Positions 16,076 through 25,262 of a stretch of DNA of 64,000 nucleotides are shown piece after piece. This stretch comes from Candidatus Gastranaerophilales bacterium (GTDB lineage Bacteria > Cyanobacteriota > Vampirovibrionia > Gastranaerophilales > Gastranaerophilaceae), in NCBI GenBank assembly GCA_944325895.1, contig CALVCA010000001.1, forward strand, positions 27,165 to 91,164, in the 5' to 3' direction. How positions within the stretch are numbered: position 1 is the stretch's first letter; each line of letters starts with the position of its first letter. Made by a program: the position numbers and the translations under genes. The notes under the pieces are model-generated. The model worked only from the letters and a program-made list of their open reading frames with translations, had not been told where the DNA came from and ran no database searches.

Positions 16076-17086
16076 ATTAGATATAGCTTCATCAAATCCA
16101 TGCCAATCAAAATATTTGCTCATTGCAAAATCAAACAATTTATTCTCATTTAGACATTTTAAATTTTCAAAAATTAAATCAAAATCTTCATCCGCCTCCA
16201 TGGAAATAAGCGGTATACCGGCTTCAAAAGCTAATTTTTCGACTTTAACATCATAATTAACCGCAACGGTTCTAATGCCCATTTTAACAGCCAAAAGAAC
16301 AGCATGAAATCTCATTGCAATCATATATTCCAGTTGAGAAATTTCCTGAATAGTATTTTGCAGATTACCGGAAGAAATAATTTGAGTAGAAATTGACGGA
16401 TTTAATTTTTGTAAAATAGTTTGAAATTTTTTACACACATCAAGATCAAAAGTATCTTGAAAAGAGAATATTTTAATTTTTTTATCAAAAAAATCTTTGA
16501 CAATTTGGCGTGCAAGCTTATTCAACAAAGCGTCATTAAGAGTTTTAAAACCTCTGAGTTGTACACCTATTACACCTTTATTATTAGACTTTTTAACATT
16601 TAAAGAGAAAATAGGATCACACAACAAATCCGATTGAATACCCCATTTAGCCAGCAAATCATGACTTTTGGCATCACGGACAGAAATATAATTACATTTT
16701 TTCAATAACATAGCAGTAAAGAATTTAGCTAAAATATTTTTAATAGGTCCGATACCTTGAGCAAAAATAATAACATTTTTTTTATATCGTAAAGCCGTAA
16801 AAATTACCCAAAGGTAATAAATTAAGGACTTTATGCTTGTTACATCCTGCAAAAGACTGCCGCCACCTGAGATTAATAAATCAGACTGCTTAATAACACC
16901 TGAAACCTGATGAAAATCAAAAGAATTAACAGAATTTACAAAATAATTCATTGAAGTAGTTCTAGGATCAGCAGATAAAACAACAACTTCAAATCCGTTT
17001 TTTTTCAATCTGTCGGTCAAAAGAGCTAGAATAGCCTCATCACCGAAATTTCCAAAGCCGTAATAACCTGATACAACCGCCCTCAT
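16061..17086 (-). CDS. csaB: polysaccharide pyruvyl transferase CsaB
   Basis: A 341-residue enzyme of the CsaB family, which adds a ketal pyruvate to cell-wall polysaccharide, the ligand of SLH-domain surface proteins. The N-terminus GYYGFGNFGDEAILALL is diagnostic. DLLISGGGSLLQDVTS and the C-terminal MRFHAVLLAVKMGIRTVAVNYD segment are further family marks. The length is standard. The gene directly abuts the end of kdgK and is last in an eda-kdgK-csaB run. Cyanobacteria-related bacteria commonly have SLH-anchored outer-envelope proteins, so its presence fits. Confidence 0.88.
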   Translation of the reverse strand: MRAVVSGYYGFGNFGDEAILALLTDRLKKNGFEVVVLSADPRTTSMNYFVNSVNSFDFHQVSGVIKQSDLLISGGGSLLQDVTSIKSLIYYLWVIFTALRYKKNVIIFAQGIGPIKNILAKFFTAMLLKKCNYISVRDAKSHDLLAKWGIQSDLLCDPIFSLNVKKSNNKGVIGVQLRGFKTLNDALLNKLARQIVKDFFDKKIKIFSFQDTFDLDVCKKFQTILQKLNPSISTQIISSGNLQNTIQEISQLEYMIAMRFHAVLLAVKMGIRTVAVNYDVKVEKLAFEAGIPLISMEADEDFDLIFENLKCLNENKLFDFAMSKYFDWHGFDEAISNKKRG

Positions 17087-18025
17087 TTAAGCTCCTTTAA
17101 AAACAGAATAAACCTGATCATGATAAGGAATTGATTTAATAGCACCTATACCTTGAGCCTGCATACCTGCAACAATTGATGCAAGCCGTGCTGCTTCGAC
17201 AGCCGTACAGCCGTGCGTAATTCCGTGCAAAAATCCGCCGTTAAAAGCATCCCCAGAACAGGTTGTATCACACACATCCAACGTATAAAACTCGATAAAA
17301 TTAACAGAACCTTTATAACCCAAATAGTACCCTTTATCCGCACCGGATTTAACAACAACAATACTGACACCTTTATCCCATAAATACTTTATTGCCGCAT
17401 CAACAGATTCAATTCCCAAAATTTCAAGGTCGTGTTTTGCACTTAAAAACAATATATCAACTTCCGCAACAATATCATCAAAAAATTCACGGGCATCATC
17501 TAAAGAAAATACCGTAGATGTAAAATTAGGGTCATAAGCCGTCAAAATATTAGCAGAATGAGCGATTTCAAAGCTTTTTTTGACAACTTCCCTTGCCGAA
17601 ATAGAAAGCGATTGAGTTATACCAGTAGAATATACGATTTTTGAATTTTTAATATATTCCGGATCAATATCTGCCAAAGAAAGTTTCGAAGGGGCAGTTT
17701 TTTTACGGTAATAAGCAAATTCTTTGTGATTAATATCAGTCCTCGCAATCAAATACAAACCGTTTTTTTCATCGGCTGATGACACATGCGAAACCTCTAA
17801 TCCTTCAGCTTTCCAACCGTCAAATAAAAAATCTTTAAACGCATCATTGCCTAATTTCGTAACAAAACCGACTTTTGAACCGAGTCGAACAGCAGCAACC
17901 GCCGTAGACAAAACATCACCGCCAAAATATTTATAAAGACAGCTGGCATTTTTTAACGTTTCATCGGCAGATAATTCTACCAAGCCCTCACCGATTGCAA
18001 TAATATCAAGTTTATTGTTTTCCAT
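17087..18025 (-). CDS. kdgK: PfkB-family sugar kinase, probably 2-keto-3-deoxygluconate kinase
   Basis: A 312-residue ribokinase-fold kinase. It has the N-terminal IAIGEGLVEL strand, the GGDVLSTAVAAVRLG substrate loop and the C-terminal signature CDTTCSGDAFNGGFLHG, with catalytic Asp and anion hole. Phosphorylation of 2-keto-3-deoxygluconate is inferred mainly from the aldolase gene 8 nt upstream, which would split the product into pyruvate and glyceraldehyde 3-phosphate. Other sugars remain possible, because the aldolase is itself unusual. Confidence 0.75.
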   Translation of the reverse strand: MENNKLDIIAIGEGLVELSADETLKNASCLYKYFGGDVLSTAVAAVRLGSKVGFVTKLGNDAFKDFLFDGWKAEGLEVSHVSSADEKNGLYLIARTDINHKEFAYYRKKTAPSKLSLADIDPEYIKNSKIVYSTGITQSLSISAREVVKKSFEIAHSANILTAYDPNFTSTVFSLDDAREFFDDIVAEVDILFLSAKHDLEILGIESVDAAIKYLWDKGVSIVVVKSGADKGYYLGYKGSVNFIEFYTLDVCDTTCSGDAFNGGFLHGITHGCTAVEAARLASIVAGMQAQGIGAIKSIPYHDQVYSVFKGA

Positions 18026-18033
18026 AAAATACC

Positions 18034-18636
18034 TTACAGTTCAGATAAAGTTTTTTCAATACGCTCCCGGACAGCCGAAAGAGAATAACCTTCAAATAAA
18101 TCTCTGCCAATGCCGACAGCAACTGCACCTGTTTGAATATATTTTTTCACCTCAGATAATTTAACATTGCCTTGAGGAATAATATTTAAAAAAGGCATGG
18201 GTCTTAACAAATCTTCAACATACAAAGGTCCGCCAATAGCAGTAATCGGATATATTTTTACCAACGGAATACGTGCTTTCCATGCGTTATAAGCTTCATT
18301 TGCAGAAGACGTGCCGGCAATAAAAGGAATACGCTTATCCTTTGAAAGTTTAACCAAATTCATGTGAAATATCGGTGAAGAAAGATAACTTGCACCGGAT
18401 AAAATTGCCGCTTCCGCCTGCATTGAAGTAATAATCCCTCCTGCACATATTTTGGCATGCTTGGAAACTTCTTTTATAGCACTATAAATAGAAGAATTCA
18501 CCACATTAACTTCCATAATTTCAAGTCCGCTTTTAACTGCTGTTTCAACTGTTTCAACTACAGTTTCGGGATCTGAGCTTCTTATAATAGGAAATATTTT
18601 TTGTTTAGATAATTCTTTAATTAAATTTTCGTTCAT
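18034..18636 (-). CDS. eda: KDPG/KHG aldolase-like protein, divergent active site
   Basis: A 200-residue class I aldolase of the Eda family. The general-base glutamate (IMEVNVVN, about residue 42) and the Schiff-base lysine (VKIYPITAIGG, about residue 128) are kept. Two substrate-binding features are not: the usual EVTLRT reads EVNVVN, so the Arg is lost, and the usual GAGTV loop reads CAGGI, so the Thr is lost. It may act on a related 2-keto acid rather than KDPG. First gene of the eda-kdgK-csaB operon; an extended -10 lies at 18660-18668. Confidence 0.75.
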   Translation of the reverse strand: MNENLIKELSKQKIFPIIRSSDPETVVETVETAVKSGLEIMEVNVVNSSIYSAIKEVSKHAKICAGGIITSMQAEAAILSGASYLSSPIFHMNLVKLSKDKRIPFIAGTSSANEAYNAWKARIPLVKIYPITAIGGPLYVEDLLRPMPFLNIIPQGNVKLSEVKKYIQTGAVAVGIGRDLFEGYSLSAVRERIEKTLSEL

Positions 18637-18658
18637 ACACTATCCCTTTTTCAAAATT

Positions 18659-18668
18659 TATTATATCA
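18659..18668. promoter_or_regulatory. overlapping divergent -10 elements, eda and cyclase
   Basis: On the minus strand TGATATAAT (18668-18660) is an extended -10 for eda. On the plus strand TATTAT (18659-18664) could serve the cyclase gene with a leader near 20 nt. The two share the same bases. -35 boxes are weak on both sides. Confidence 0.4.
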
Positions 18669-18689
18669 TAAAAATTATAGGGAAATTAA

Positions 18690-20636
18690 ATGAAAGTATT
18701 TAAACAAAAAACATTTTTTATAAAGTCACTATTAATACATATATTTTTATCAGTAATAATAGTGCTGTTGTCATGGCAATTTTTTGAGCCGGCTGTTTAC
18801 AACTTAATGCAAGAGTGGTTTGTAGCAAGAAATCCGGGCAGTGATGAAATTGTGCTTATAGTAATTGATGACAAATCCACAGAACAATACAGATGGCCCT
18901 GGCAGCGATATTTATATGCCGAAATATTTGAGTATTTAAACGACTATTCAAAGCCCAAAATAATAGGATTTGATGCAATACTCGCAACATTAGACAAAGA
19001 TAATCCAAAATCCGATACATATTTTTTTAATACCGTTAACAGAATAAAAAATTTGGTTGTAGGCTTTAGCCCGCTTATTAGCAGCACAGAGCCTGACAAT
19101 GAAAAGATTTCTTACTTTAAAAAATTTAATAATAAGTTTGCGGTAAATATAGATGACAGACGGACAAAAGATAAATATGACAGATTTAACGATATATCAC
19201 CGTTTCCTGATGCATATTTTAACGCAGTGAAATATACGGGTTCGGTTAACACAACCCAAAATTCAAACGGTTACGTAACTCTTTGCGATCAAATTATTAC
19301 TCTTGATAAAGAACTTTACCCTTCGCTTTCATTAAGAATGTACATGCTTTTGAATAATACGGGCACACTGACCTTGACGGACAAAAATATAATTGTGGAT
19401 GAAACAAATCTAAAAATTCCTACTATAAATACCTATAGTGCCGTACAAAATTTTGTACATTTTTACAGTCTTTATCCAAATACTGAATACACACATAAAA
19501 AATATTCGGCTGTGGACATAATCAACTCGCTGCAAAACATAAAACAAGGTAAAAAGCCCATTATTTCGCCTGAAGAATTTAAAGATAAAATAGTTTTGGT
19601 CGGTGCAAATGCAAAATCAGCAGCAATGGGACTGGAAGATGTATTGCCGACACCGATTTTACAAAAGCATCCCGGTGTAGATATTCAGGCAACATATTTA
19701 GATAATTTAATAAATAAACAATTCGTAAAACAAACCAGCCTTACCTTCGATTTGTTTATAATAGTTTTATTGACTGCCGTTGTATTTGCACTAATTATAA
19801 ATTTAACTTTTCTGCAATCAATTATAACTTTAATTTTAATTGCGGCAGTATATTTTATATTCACCATAATATGTTTTATGAATAACATAGCTCCAAACGT
19901 AATAACACCGCTTGCAATACAACTTATTACAATGATATTCGGCTACTCATACCGGTTTATCCTGGAGGGCAGAAACAAAGAAAAAATTAAACAGGCAATG
20001 GGTAAATACATATCACAAGATATTATGCAAAATGTCGTAAAAAACATTGATGACATTAAATTAGGCGGGAAAAAAGCGGTAGTAACCGTACTATTTGCAG
20101 ATATAAGAGGTTTTACAAGCATTAGCGAGAAATTGACAGCAGAAGAAGTTTCCGTAATATTAAATGAATATTTCACCGAAATTGAACCTATAATAACAAA
20201 ATACAACGGTGTAATAAATAAATTTATCGGCGATGCAGTTATGGCAATTTTCGGCGAGCCGATTCAAGATTTAAATCACGCAAAAAATGCTGTTTTATGT
20301 GCCAATGAAATATTGAAAAAAGTAGATGAATTGCGTGATAAATGGATTTTTGAAGGAAAACCAAAAATAGAAATCGGTATAGGAATAAATACAGGAGAAG
20401 CATTTGTAGGCAACATAGGTTCGGAAAAACGTTTGGAATATACCGTCATAGGCGACATGGTAAATTTGGCAAGCCGTATAGAAAGTTACAACAAAGTTTA
20501 TAAAACAAACTTTTTAATAAGCAGTTCAACATATTCATACGTTAGTAATATTGCGGACGTAATAAAAATAAGCGAAGTAACAATCCGCGGTAAATCAAAA
20601 AAAATGGATATATATGAAGTTTTGAGGCTTACATAA
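18690..20636 (+). CDS. CHASE2-domain class III adenylate cyclase
   Basis: A 648-residue membrane receptor cyclase. One N-terminal helix leads into an extracytoplasmic CHASE2 sensor domain (about 45-345, with PGSDEIVLIVIDDKST at its start). Three membrane helices (about 350-430) and a class III cyclase domain (about 460-645) follow. Metal aspartates lie in LFADIRGFTS and KFIGDAVMAIFG. The substrate-selecting pair appears to be Lys (NKFIGD) and Thr (EYTVIGDMVNLASR), the class IIIb arrangement of cyanobacterial-type enzymes, so cAMP is the likely product. The CHASE2 ligand is unknown. AGGGA precedes the ATG. Confidence 0.88.
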   Translation: MKVFKQKTFFIKSLLIHIFLSVIIVLLSWQFFEPAVYNLMQEWFVARNPGSDEIVLIVIDDKSTEQYRWPWQRYLYAEIFEYLNDYSKPKIIGFDAILATLDKDNPKSDTYFFNTVNRIKNLVVGFSPLISSTEPDNEKISYFKKFNNKFAVNIDDRRTKDKYDRFNDISPFPDAYFNAVKYTGSVNTTQNSNGYVTLCDQIITLDKELYPSLSLRMYMLLNNTGTLTLTDKNIIVDETNLKIPTINTYSAVQNFVHFYSLYPNTEYTHKKYSAVDIINSLQNIKQGKKPIISPEEFKDKIVLVGANAKSAAMGLEDVLPTPILQKHPGVDIQATYLDNLINKQFVKQTSLTFDLFIIVLLTAVVFALIINLTFLQSIITLILIAAVYFIFTIICFMNNIAPNVITPLAIQLITMIFGYSYRFILEGRNKEKIKQAMGKYISQDIMQNVVKNIDDIKLGGKKAVVTVLFADIRGFTSISEKLTAEEVSVILNEYFTEIEPIITKYNGVINKFIGDAVMAIFGEPIQDLNHAKNAVLCANEILKKVDELRDKWIFEGKPKIEIGIGINTGEAFVGNIGSEKRLEYTVIGDMVNLASRIESYNKVYKTNFLISSSTYSYVSNIADVIKISEVTIRGKSKKMDIYEVLRLT

Positions 20637-22988
20637 TTGGATAATTTAGAAAAAATTAAAAAAGCCATAGATATTGAAATTCAATACCGTTATATAGATA
20701 TACACGGCAGAAAAGAAACATTTTCGCAATTCATAAAAAAAGAAGCATTAAAAAATTACAGGGCATCTAAAAAAGCCGTTAAATGGGCAATACTGGCAGA
20801 AATATTTGATCAATATCCTTATGTTTCCGTACCTGACAGGCAGCTGGCAATAGAAAGACTTATCAAAGCAATACAATCTGAAATAAAGACGCCTGATACA
20901 CCCAAATTACCGGCAGACCAAACAAATGTAATGTTCATAAAAGGTGTTGGGCCTAAAGTTTCAAATAAATTAAACAAACTCGGGATTTTTACTGCACAAG
21001 ATTTGATAATGTATTTTCCGAGAAAACACATTGACTATTCTTCAAGAACATTAATAAAAAATTTGAAAGAAGGTGTAAATACAACTATTTTCGGGGTTAT
21101 CAAATCTGTATCAGCATTTAACTCAAAAAATAATTTAGCCGTAATAAAAGTAACAATTTCAGATGAAAGCGGCAGATTGGAGTTGAGTTTTTTCCAGGCT
21201 AATAGTAATCGTTTTATGCTTGAAAGAATAAAAGCAAGGTTTCCGAAAAATGCAGGAATAATGGTTTCAGGCACCGTAAAAATGAACAATTATTCACACA
21301 AACTCACAATTGACAGACCTGAATATTCAATAATGACCGGTGAATTTTTCGAAAACCAAAGCCTGAATTTAGGCAGAATAGTTCCGATTTACACGGTATG
21401 CGAAGATTTGAATATAAAAGCATTGCGTAAAGCAATTTTCAACGCAATTGAAGTTTATAAAGACGAAATAATAAACGTAATTCCCGATGAGATAGGAACA
21501 CGGCTCGGACTTTTGGATAAAAAAATTGCAGTTGAACAAATCCATTTTCCAAAAGACATTGAAACACTTGAAAGAGCACGTTTTTCGCTGATTTTTGAAG
21601 AATTATTTATTGTACAATTAAAATTATTAAGATTACGTGAAAATACGGCAAAAAACCTGCCCTCCATTGCTTTAAATATAAAAAAAGACGGGCTTGTTCA
21701 AAAATTTATTGACAATCTTCCTTTTGAATTAACAAAAGGGCAAAAAGACGCTGTAAATGAAATTTTAAATGACCTGCATTCAACAACCCCGATGCAAAGA
21801 CTTTTACAGGGAGATGTCGGCAGCGGGAAAACCGTGGTGGCTACGATTATGCTATTAGCCGCAGTAGAAAACGGATATCAAGGAGCCATAATGGCACCAA
21901 CAGAAATTCTTGCTCAACAGCACTATAACAACATGATACAGTGGCTTACCCCATTAGGATTAAGCGTAGGACTATTTTTGGGAAGCCAAGGGAAAAAAAT
22001 AAGAACAAAATACGAAACGGAATTAAGAAACGGTCAAATGAATATAGCTGTAGGTACACATGCATTAATTCAAGAGAATATTGAATTTGCAAATCTCGGG
22101 GCAATAGTTGTGGATGAACAACACAGGTTCGGAGTAAAACAACGAAACATTTTAAAACAAAAATCACAAAATCCGCAGATGCTTACAATGACAGCAACTC
22201 CTATCCCGAGAACGCTTGCATTGACGGTACACGGCGATTTGGATTTAACCGTAATTAACGAATTACCAAAAGGCAGACTGCCTATAAAGACTGTCCTTAC
22301 AAGCTCGCACAAAGAAGTATGGAATTTAATAAGAAGGGAAGTAAATAACGGCAGACAAGCATACATTGTATACCCACTGATTGATGAAAGTGAAACACTT
22401 TCTGCAAAAGCAGCCACTATTGAGGCAGAGAAGCTGCAATCCGATGTTTTTCCCGAATTTAGGATAGGGCTGTTACACGGTAAGCTTAAAAATGATGAAA
22501 AAGAGCAGGTAATGGCGGATTTTAAAAATAAAAAATACGATATACTTGTTTCAACAACAGTAGTAGAGGTAGGTGTAGATGTAGCAAATGCAACCGTAAT
22601 GGTTATAGAAAATGCGGAACGCTTCGGATTATCGCAGTTACACCAATTAAGAGGAAGAGTCGGAAGAAGTGAACTTCAATCTTATTGTGTTTTAGTAAGT
22701 TCATCCCGTTCGCAGGAAACACGTGAACGGCTTAATATAATGACACAGACAAATGACGGTTTTGTTATAGCTGAAAAAGATTTGCAATTAAGAGGTCCCG
22801 GCGAATTTTTAGGGACACGACAAAGCGGATTGCCTGATTTGATTATTTCAGATATAGTGCGTGATGCAAAAATTTTGGAATTGGCACGCACTGAAGCCTT
22901 AGACTTTTTAAAAACACATGACATAAATGATTTCCCTGCACTAAAAAATGCGACATCGCTTGAATTACTAACAGGACTTGATATATAA
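20637..22988 (+). CDS. recG: ATP-dependent DNA helicase RecG
   Basis: A 783-residue branch-migration helicase that remodels stalled forks and Holliday junctions. An extra N-terminal stretch of about 95 residues precedes the wedge/OB domain (GVGPKVSNKLNKLGI, then MYFPRKHIDY), as in cyanobacterial RecG. Helicase motifs are intact: Walker A LLQGDVGSGKT near residue 395, VVDEQHRFGVKQR, TATPIPRTLALT, and motif VI RFGLSQLHQLRGRVGR. The start is TTG, directly after the cyclase stop, with GAGG about 11 nt upstream. It is probably co-transcribed with the cyclase, though a functional link is doubtful. Confidence 0.95.
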   Translation: MDNLEKIKKAIDIEIQYRYIDIHGRKETFSQFIKKEALKNYRASKKAVKWAILAEIFDQYPYVSVPDRQLAIERLIKAIQSEIKTPDTPKLPADQTNVMFIKGVGPKVSNKLNKLGIFTAQDLIMYFPRKHIDYSSRTLIKNLKEGVNTTIFGVIKSVSAFNSKNNLAVIKVTISDESGRLELSFFQANSNRFMLERIKARFPKNAGIMVSGTVKMNNYSHKLTIDRPEYSIMTGEFFENQSLNLGRIVPIYTVCEDLNIKALRKAIFNAIEVYKDEIINVIPDEIGTRLGLLDKKIAVEQIHFPKDIETLERARFSLIFEELFIVQLKLLRLRENTAKNLPSIALNIKKDGLVQKFIDNLPFELTKGQKDAVNEILNDLHSTTPMQRLLQGDVGSGKTVVATIMLLAAVENGYQGAIMAPTEILAQQHYNNMIQWLTPLGLSVGLFLGSQGKKIRTKYETELRNGQMNIAVGTHALIQENIEFANLGAIVVDEQHRFGVKQRNILKQKSQNPQMLTMTATPIPRTLALTVHGDLDLTVINELPKGRLPIKTVLTSSHKEVWNLIRREVNNGRQAYIVYPLIDESETLSAKAATIEAEKLQSDVFPEFRIGLLHGKLKNDEKEQVMADFKNKKYDILVSTTVVEVGVDVANATVMVIENAERFGLSQLHQLRGRVGRSELQSYCVLVSSSRSQETRERLNIMTQTNDGFVIAEKDLQLRGPGEFLGTRQSGLPDLIISDIVRDAKILELARTEALDFLKTHDINDFPALKNATSLELLTGLDI

Positions 22989-22996
22989 TAAAAGTT

Positions 22997-23024
22997 TTGT
23001 GATTTTTTATGTTTAGGATATAAT
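22997..23024 (+). promoter_or_regulatory. pnp promoter
   Basis: TTGTGA at 22997-23002 and TATAAT at 23019-23024 are separated by 16 nt. Transcription would start near 23031 and leave a leader of about 58 nt before the preferred ATG of pnp. Confidence 0.6.
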
Positions 23025-23088
23025 TAACTTGATAAAAGAAGTGTATAACTATAAAAAGCGTTTAGAAAGAACGCAGGAAAGGACAATT

Positions 23089-25233
23089 ATGACAATGCCA
23101 GAAACACACAAAACTCAATTGGAAATCGGCGGTAAAACCGTAACAATTGAAACAGGGAAGTATGCACAGAGTACAAACGGTTCTGTTACCGTAAGATGCG
23201 GTGATACAATGTTATTTGTACATTGTGTGGTATCAAAAGAACCAAGAGTCGGGATAGATTTTTTCCCGCTATTGATAGATTATGAAGAAAGAATGTCTGC
23301 AATCGGACGTATTCCGGGCGGATACAACCGTTCTGAGGGCAAAGCAAGCGATAAAGCGATTTTGGTATCAAGATTAATCGACAGACCTATAAGACCGCTT
23401 TTCCCTAAAGGTTACAGAAACGATATACAAATAGTAGCACAATTATTCAGCTACGACCAGCAAAACCAGCCTGATACACTTGCAATGTTAGGTGCGTCTT
23501 TTGCATTAATGTTGTCAGGTGCTCCTTTTGAAGGTCCTATAGGAGCAGTCAGAGTTTCACGTGACGAGAACGGCCAAATGATTGCAAATCCTACCCACCA
23601 GCAGGCTGACAAATCAGATCTTGATATTGTCGTTGCAGGTACGCACGACAGCGTTATTATGGTTGAAGCAGGATGCAAATTCGTAACTGAAGACGATATT
23701 ATGAATGCGGTTGAATTTGCACAAGCTGAGATCAAAAAACAATGTGAAGCTCAAGTTGCTTTTGCAAAAGAATGCGGAATTGAAAAAGAAGAATTTGTAA
23801 ATCCGTACGATACAACAGAATTAAAGAAAATTATTGACGAAACAGCACGTGATATGATATTTGATGCATATCATAATTTTGACAGAGAATACAGACAGAA
23901 CAAATTAGAAGAAGCCAAGAAACTTGTTAAAGAAAAAATAGATGCTCTGCCTGAAGACCACTATATCAAACAAATTATTGAAGAAACAGGAATTGACTTT
24001 GTTGCAGAAGAATTTAAAAATGCAGAAAAGAAAATTATGCGTACAATGATTTTGGATGAAGGTGTTCGTGCAGACGGCAGAAAACCGCATGATGTGCGTC
24101 CGATATGGTGTGAAGTAGGAGTTATTCCAAGGGCACACGGTTCAGCCGTATTTACGAGAGGTCAAACTCAAGTATTGTCTGTTGCGACACTTGCAGGTCC
24201 CGGAATGAAGCAGGAACTTGACGGTGTTGATCCCGAAACCGAAAAAACATATATGCACAAATACATATTCCCCGGATTTTCAGTCGGTGAAGTTAAACCT
24301 TTAAGAGGTCCCGGAAGACGTGAAGTAGGACACGGAAACTTGGCAGAACGTGCGAATGTTCCGGCATTACCTTCTCAAGAAGAATTTGGCTACACAATCA
24401 GAGTAACATCGGATGTTTTAGAATCAAACGGTTCAACTTCAATGGCATCAACCTGCGGTTCTTCTATGGCATTGATGAATGCAGGTGTTCCCGTTAAATG
24501 CATGATAGGCGGTGTTGCAATGGGTATGATAACCGAAGAAGGCAAAGAGCCTGTAGTATTAACGGATATTCAAGGTATTGAAGACTTCTTGGGCGATATG
24601 GATTTTAAAGTAACCGGAAATGACACTGGTATTACTGCGTTACAAATGGATATGAAGGCAAAAGGGATTGCAAATGACACCTTACGCAGAGCCTTACAGC
24701 AAGCAAAAGAAGGAAGACTTCATATTTTAGGTGAAATGAGAAAAGTAATTTCAGCACCTGCAGATCATCTGTCACCTTTTGCTCCGAGCATTACAACTAT
24801 GACAATCGCAACAGAAGATATAGGAACTGTTATCGGACCTGGAGGAAAACAAATCAGACAAATTATTGATGCATCAGGTGCAGAAATTGACATTCAGGAT
24901 AACGGTGTTGTAACGATTACATCAAATGATCAAGAAGGTGCAGAAATTGCAAAAAGAATGATAAAAGAACTTACGTTCAAACCCGAAGTCGGCATGGTTA
25001 TGAAAGGTAAAGTTGTAAGAATAATACCTATCGGAGCATTTGTTGAACTTTGCGGGGGCAAAGACGGTATGGTTCATATATCTCAAGTATGCAATGAAAG
25101 AATAGAAAAAATTGAACCGCACTTGAATATCGGTGATGAAGTTGTCGTCAAAATTATTAAAATTGACGACAAAGGCAGGGTTAACCTGACGATTAAAGGT
25201 GTTACCGATGAAGAAAAAGCTCAATTAGCTTAA
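23089..25233 (+). CDS. pnp: polyribonucleotide nucleotidyltransferase (PNPase)
   Basis: A 714-residue 3'-5' phosphorolytic exoribonuclease. It has two RNase PH domains (first with YPRF-like FFPLLIDYEERMSAIGRIPG, second from about residue 330 with DEGVRADGRKPHDVRP), a KH domain (GTVIGPGGKQIRQIID, about residue 580) and an S1 domain (GMVMKGKVVRIIPIGAFVEL, about 637-705). ATG at 23089 is preferred because AGGAAAGGA lies just upstream; an in-frame TTG 20 codons earlier falls in the leader. It forms a trimer and works in mRNA decay. A terminator that also serves the convergent gene closes it. Confidence 0.96.
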   Translation: MTMPETHKTQLEIGGKTVTIETGKYAQSTNGSVTVRCGDTMLFVHCVVSKEPRVGIDFFPLLIDYEERMSAIGRIPGGYNRSEGKASDKAILVSRLIDRPIRPLFPKGYRNDIQIVAQLFSYDQQNQPDTLAMLGASFALMLSGAPFEGPIGAVRVSRDENGQMIANPTHQQADKSDLDIVVAGTHDSVIMVEAGCKFVTEDDIMNAVEFAQAEIKKQCEAQVAFAKECGIEKEEFVNPYDTTELKKIIDETARDMIFDAYHNFDREYRQNKLEEAKKLVKEKIDALPEDHYIKQIIEETGIDFVAEEFKNAEKKIMRTMILDEGVRADGRKPHDVRPIWCEVGVIPRAHGSAVFTRGQTQVLSVATLAGPGMKQELDGVDPETEKTYMHKYIFPGFSVGEVKPLRGPGRREVGHGNLAERANVPALPSQEEFGYTIRVTSDVLESNGSTSMASTCGSSMALMNAGVPVKCMIGGVAMGMITEEGKEPVVLTDIQGIEDFLGDMDFKVTGNDTGITALQMDMKAKGIANDTLRRALQQAKEGRLHILGEMRKVISAPADHLSPFAPSITTMTIATEDIGTVIGPGGKQIRQIIDASGAEIDIQDNGVVTITSNDQEGAEIAKRMIKELTFKPEVGMVMKGKVVRIIPIGAFVELCGGKDGMVHISQVCNERIEKIEPHLNIGDEVVVKIIKIDDKGRVNLTIKGVTDEEKAQLA

Positions 25234-25262
25234 AAAAAAATACCCTTCGGGGTATTTTTTTT
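25234..25262. terminator. bidirectional terminator between convergent genes
   Basis: AAAAAATACCC and GGGTATTTTTT pair around a UUCG-type tetraloop (TTCG). A-run and T-run flank the stem, so it functions for pnp on the plus strand and for the large unknown gene on the minus strand. Confidence 0.9.
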
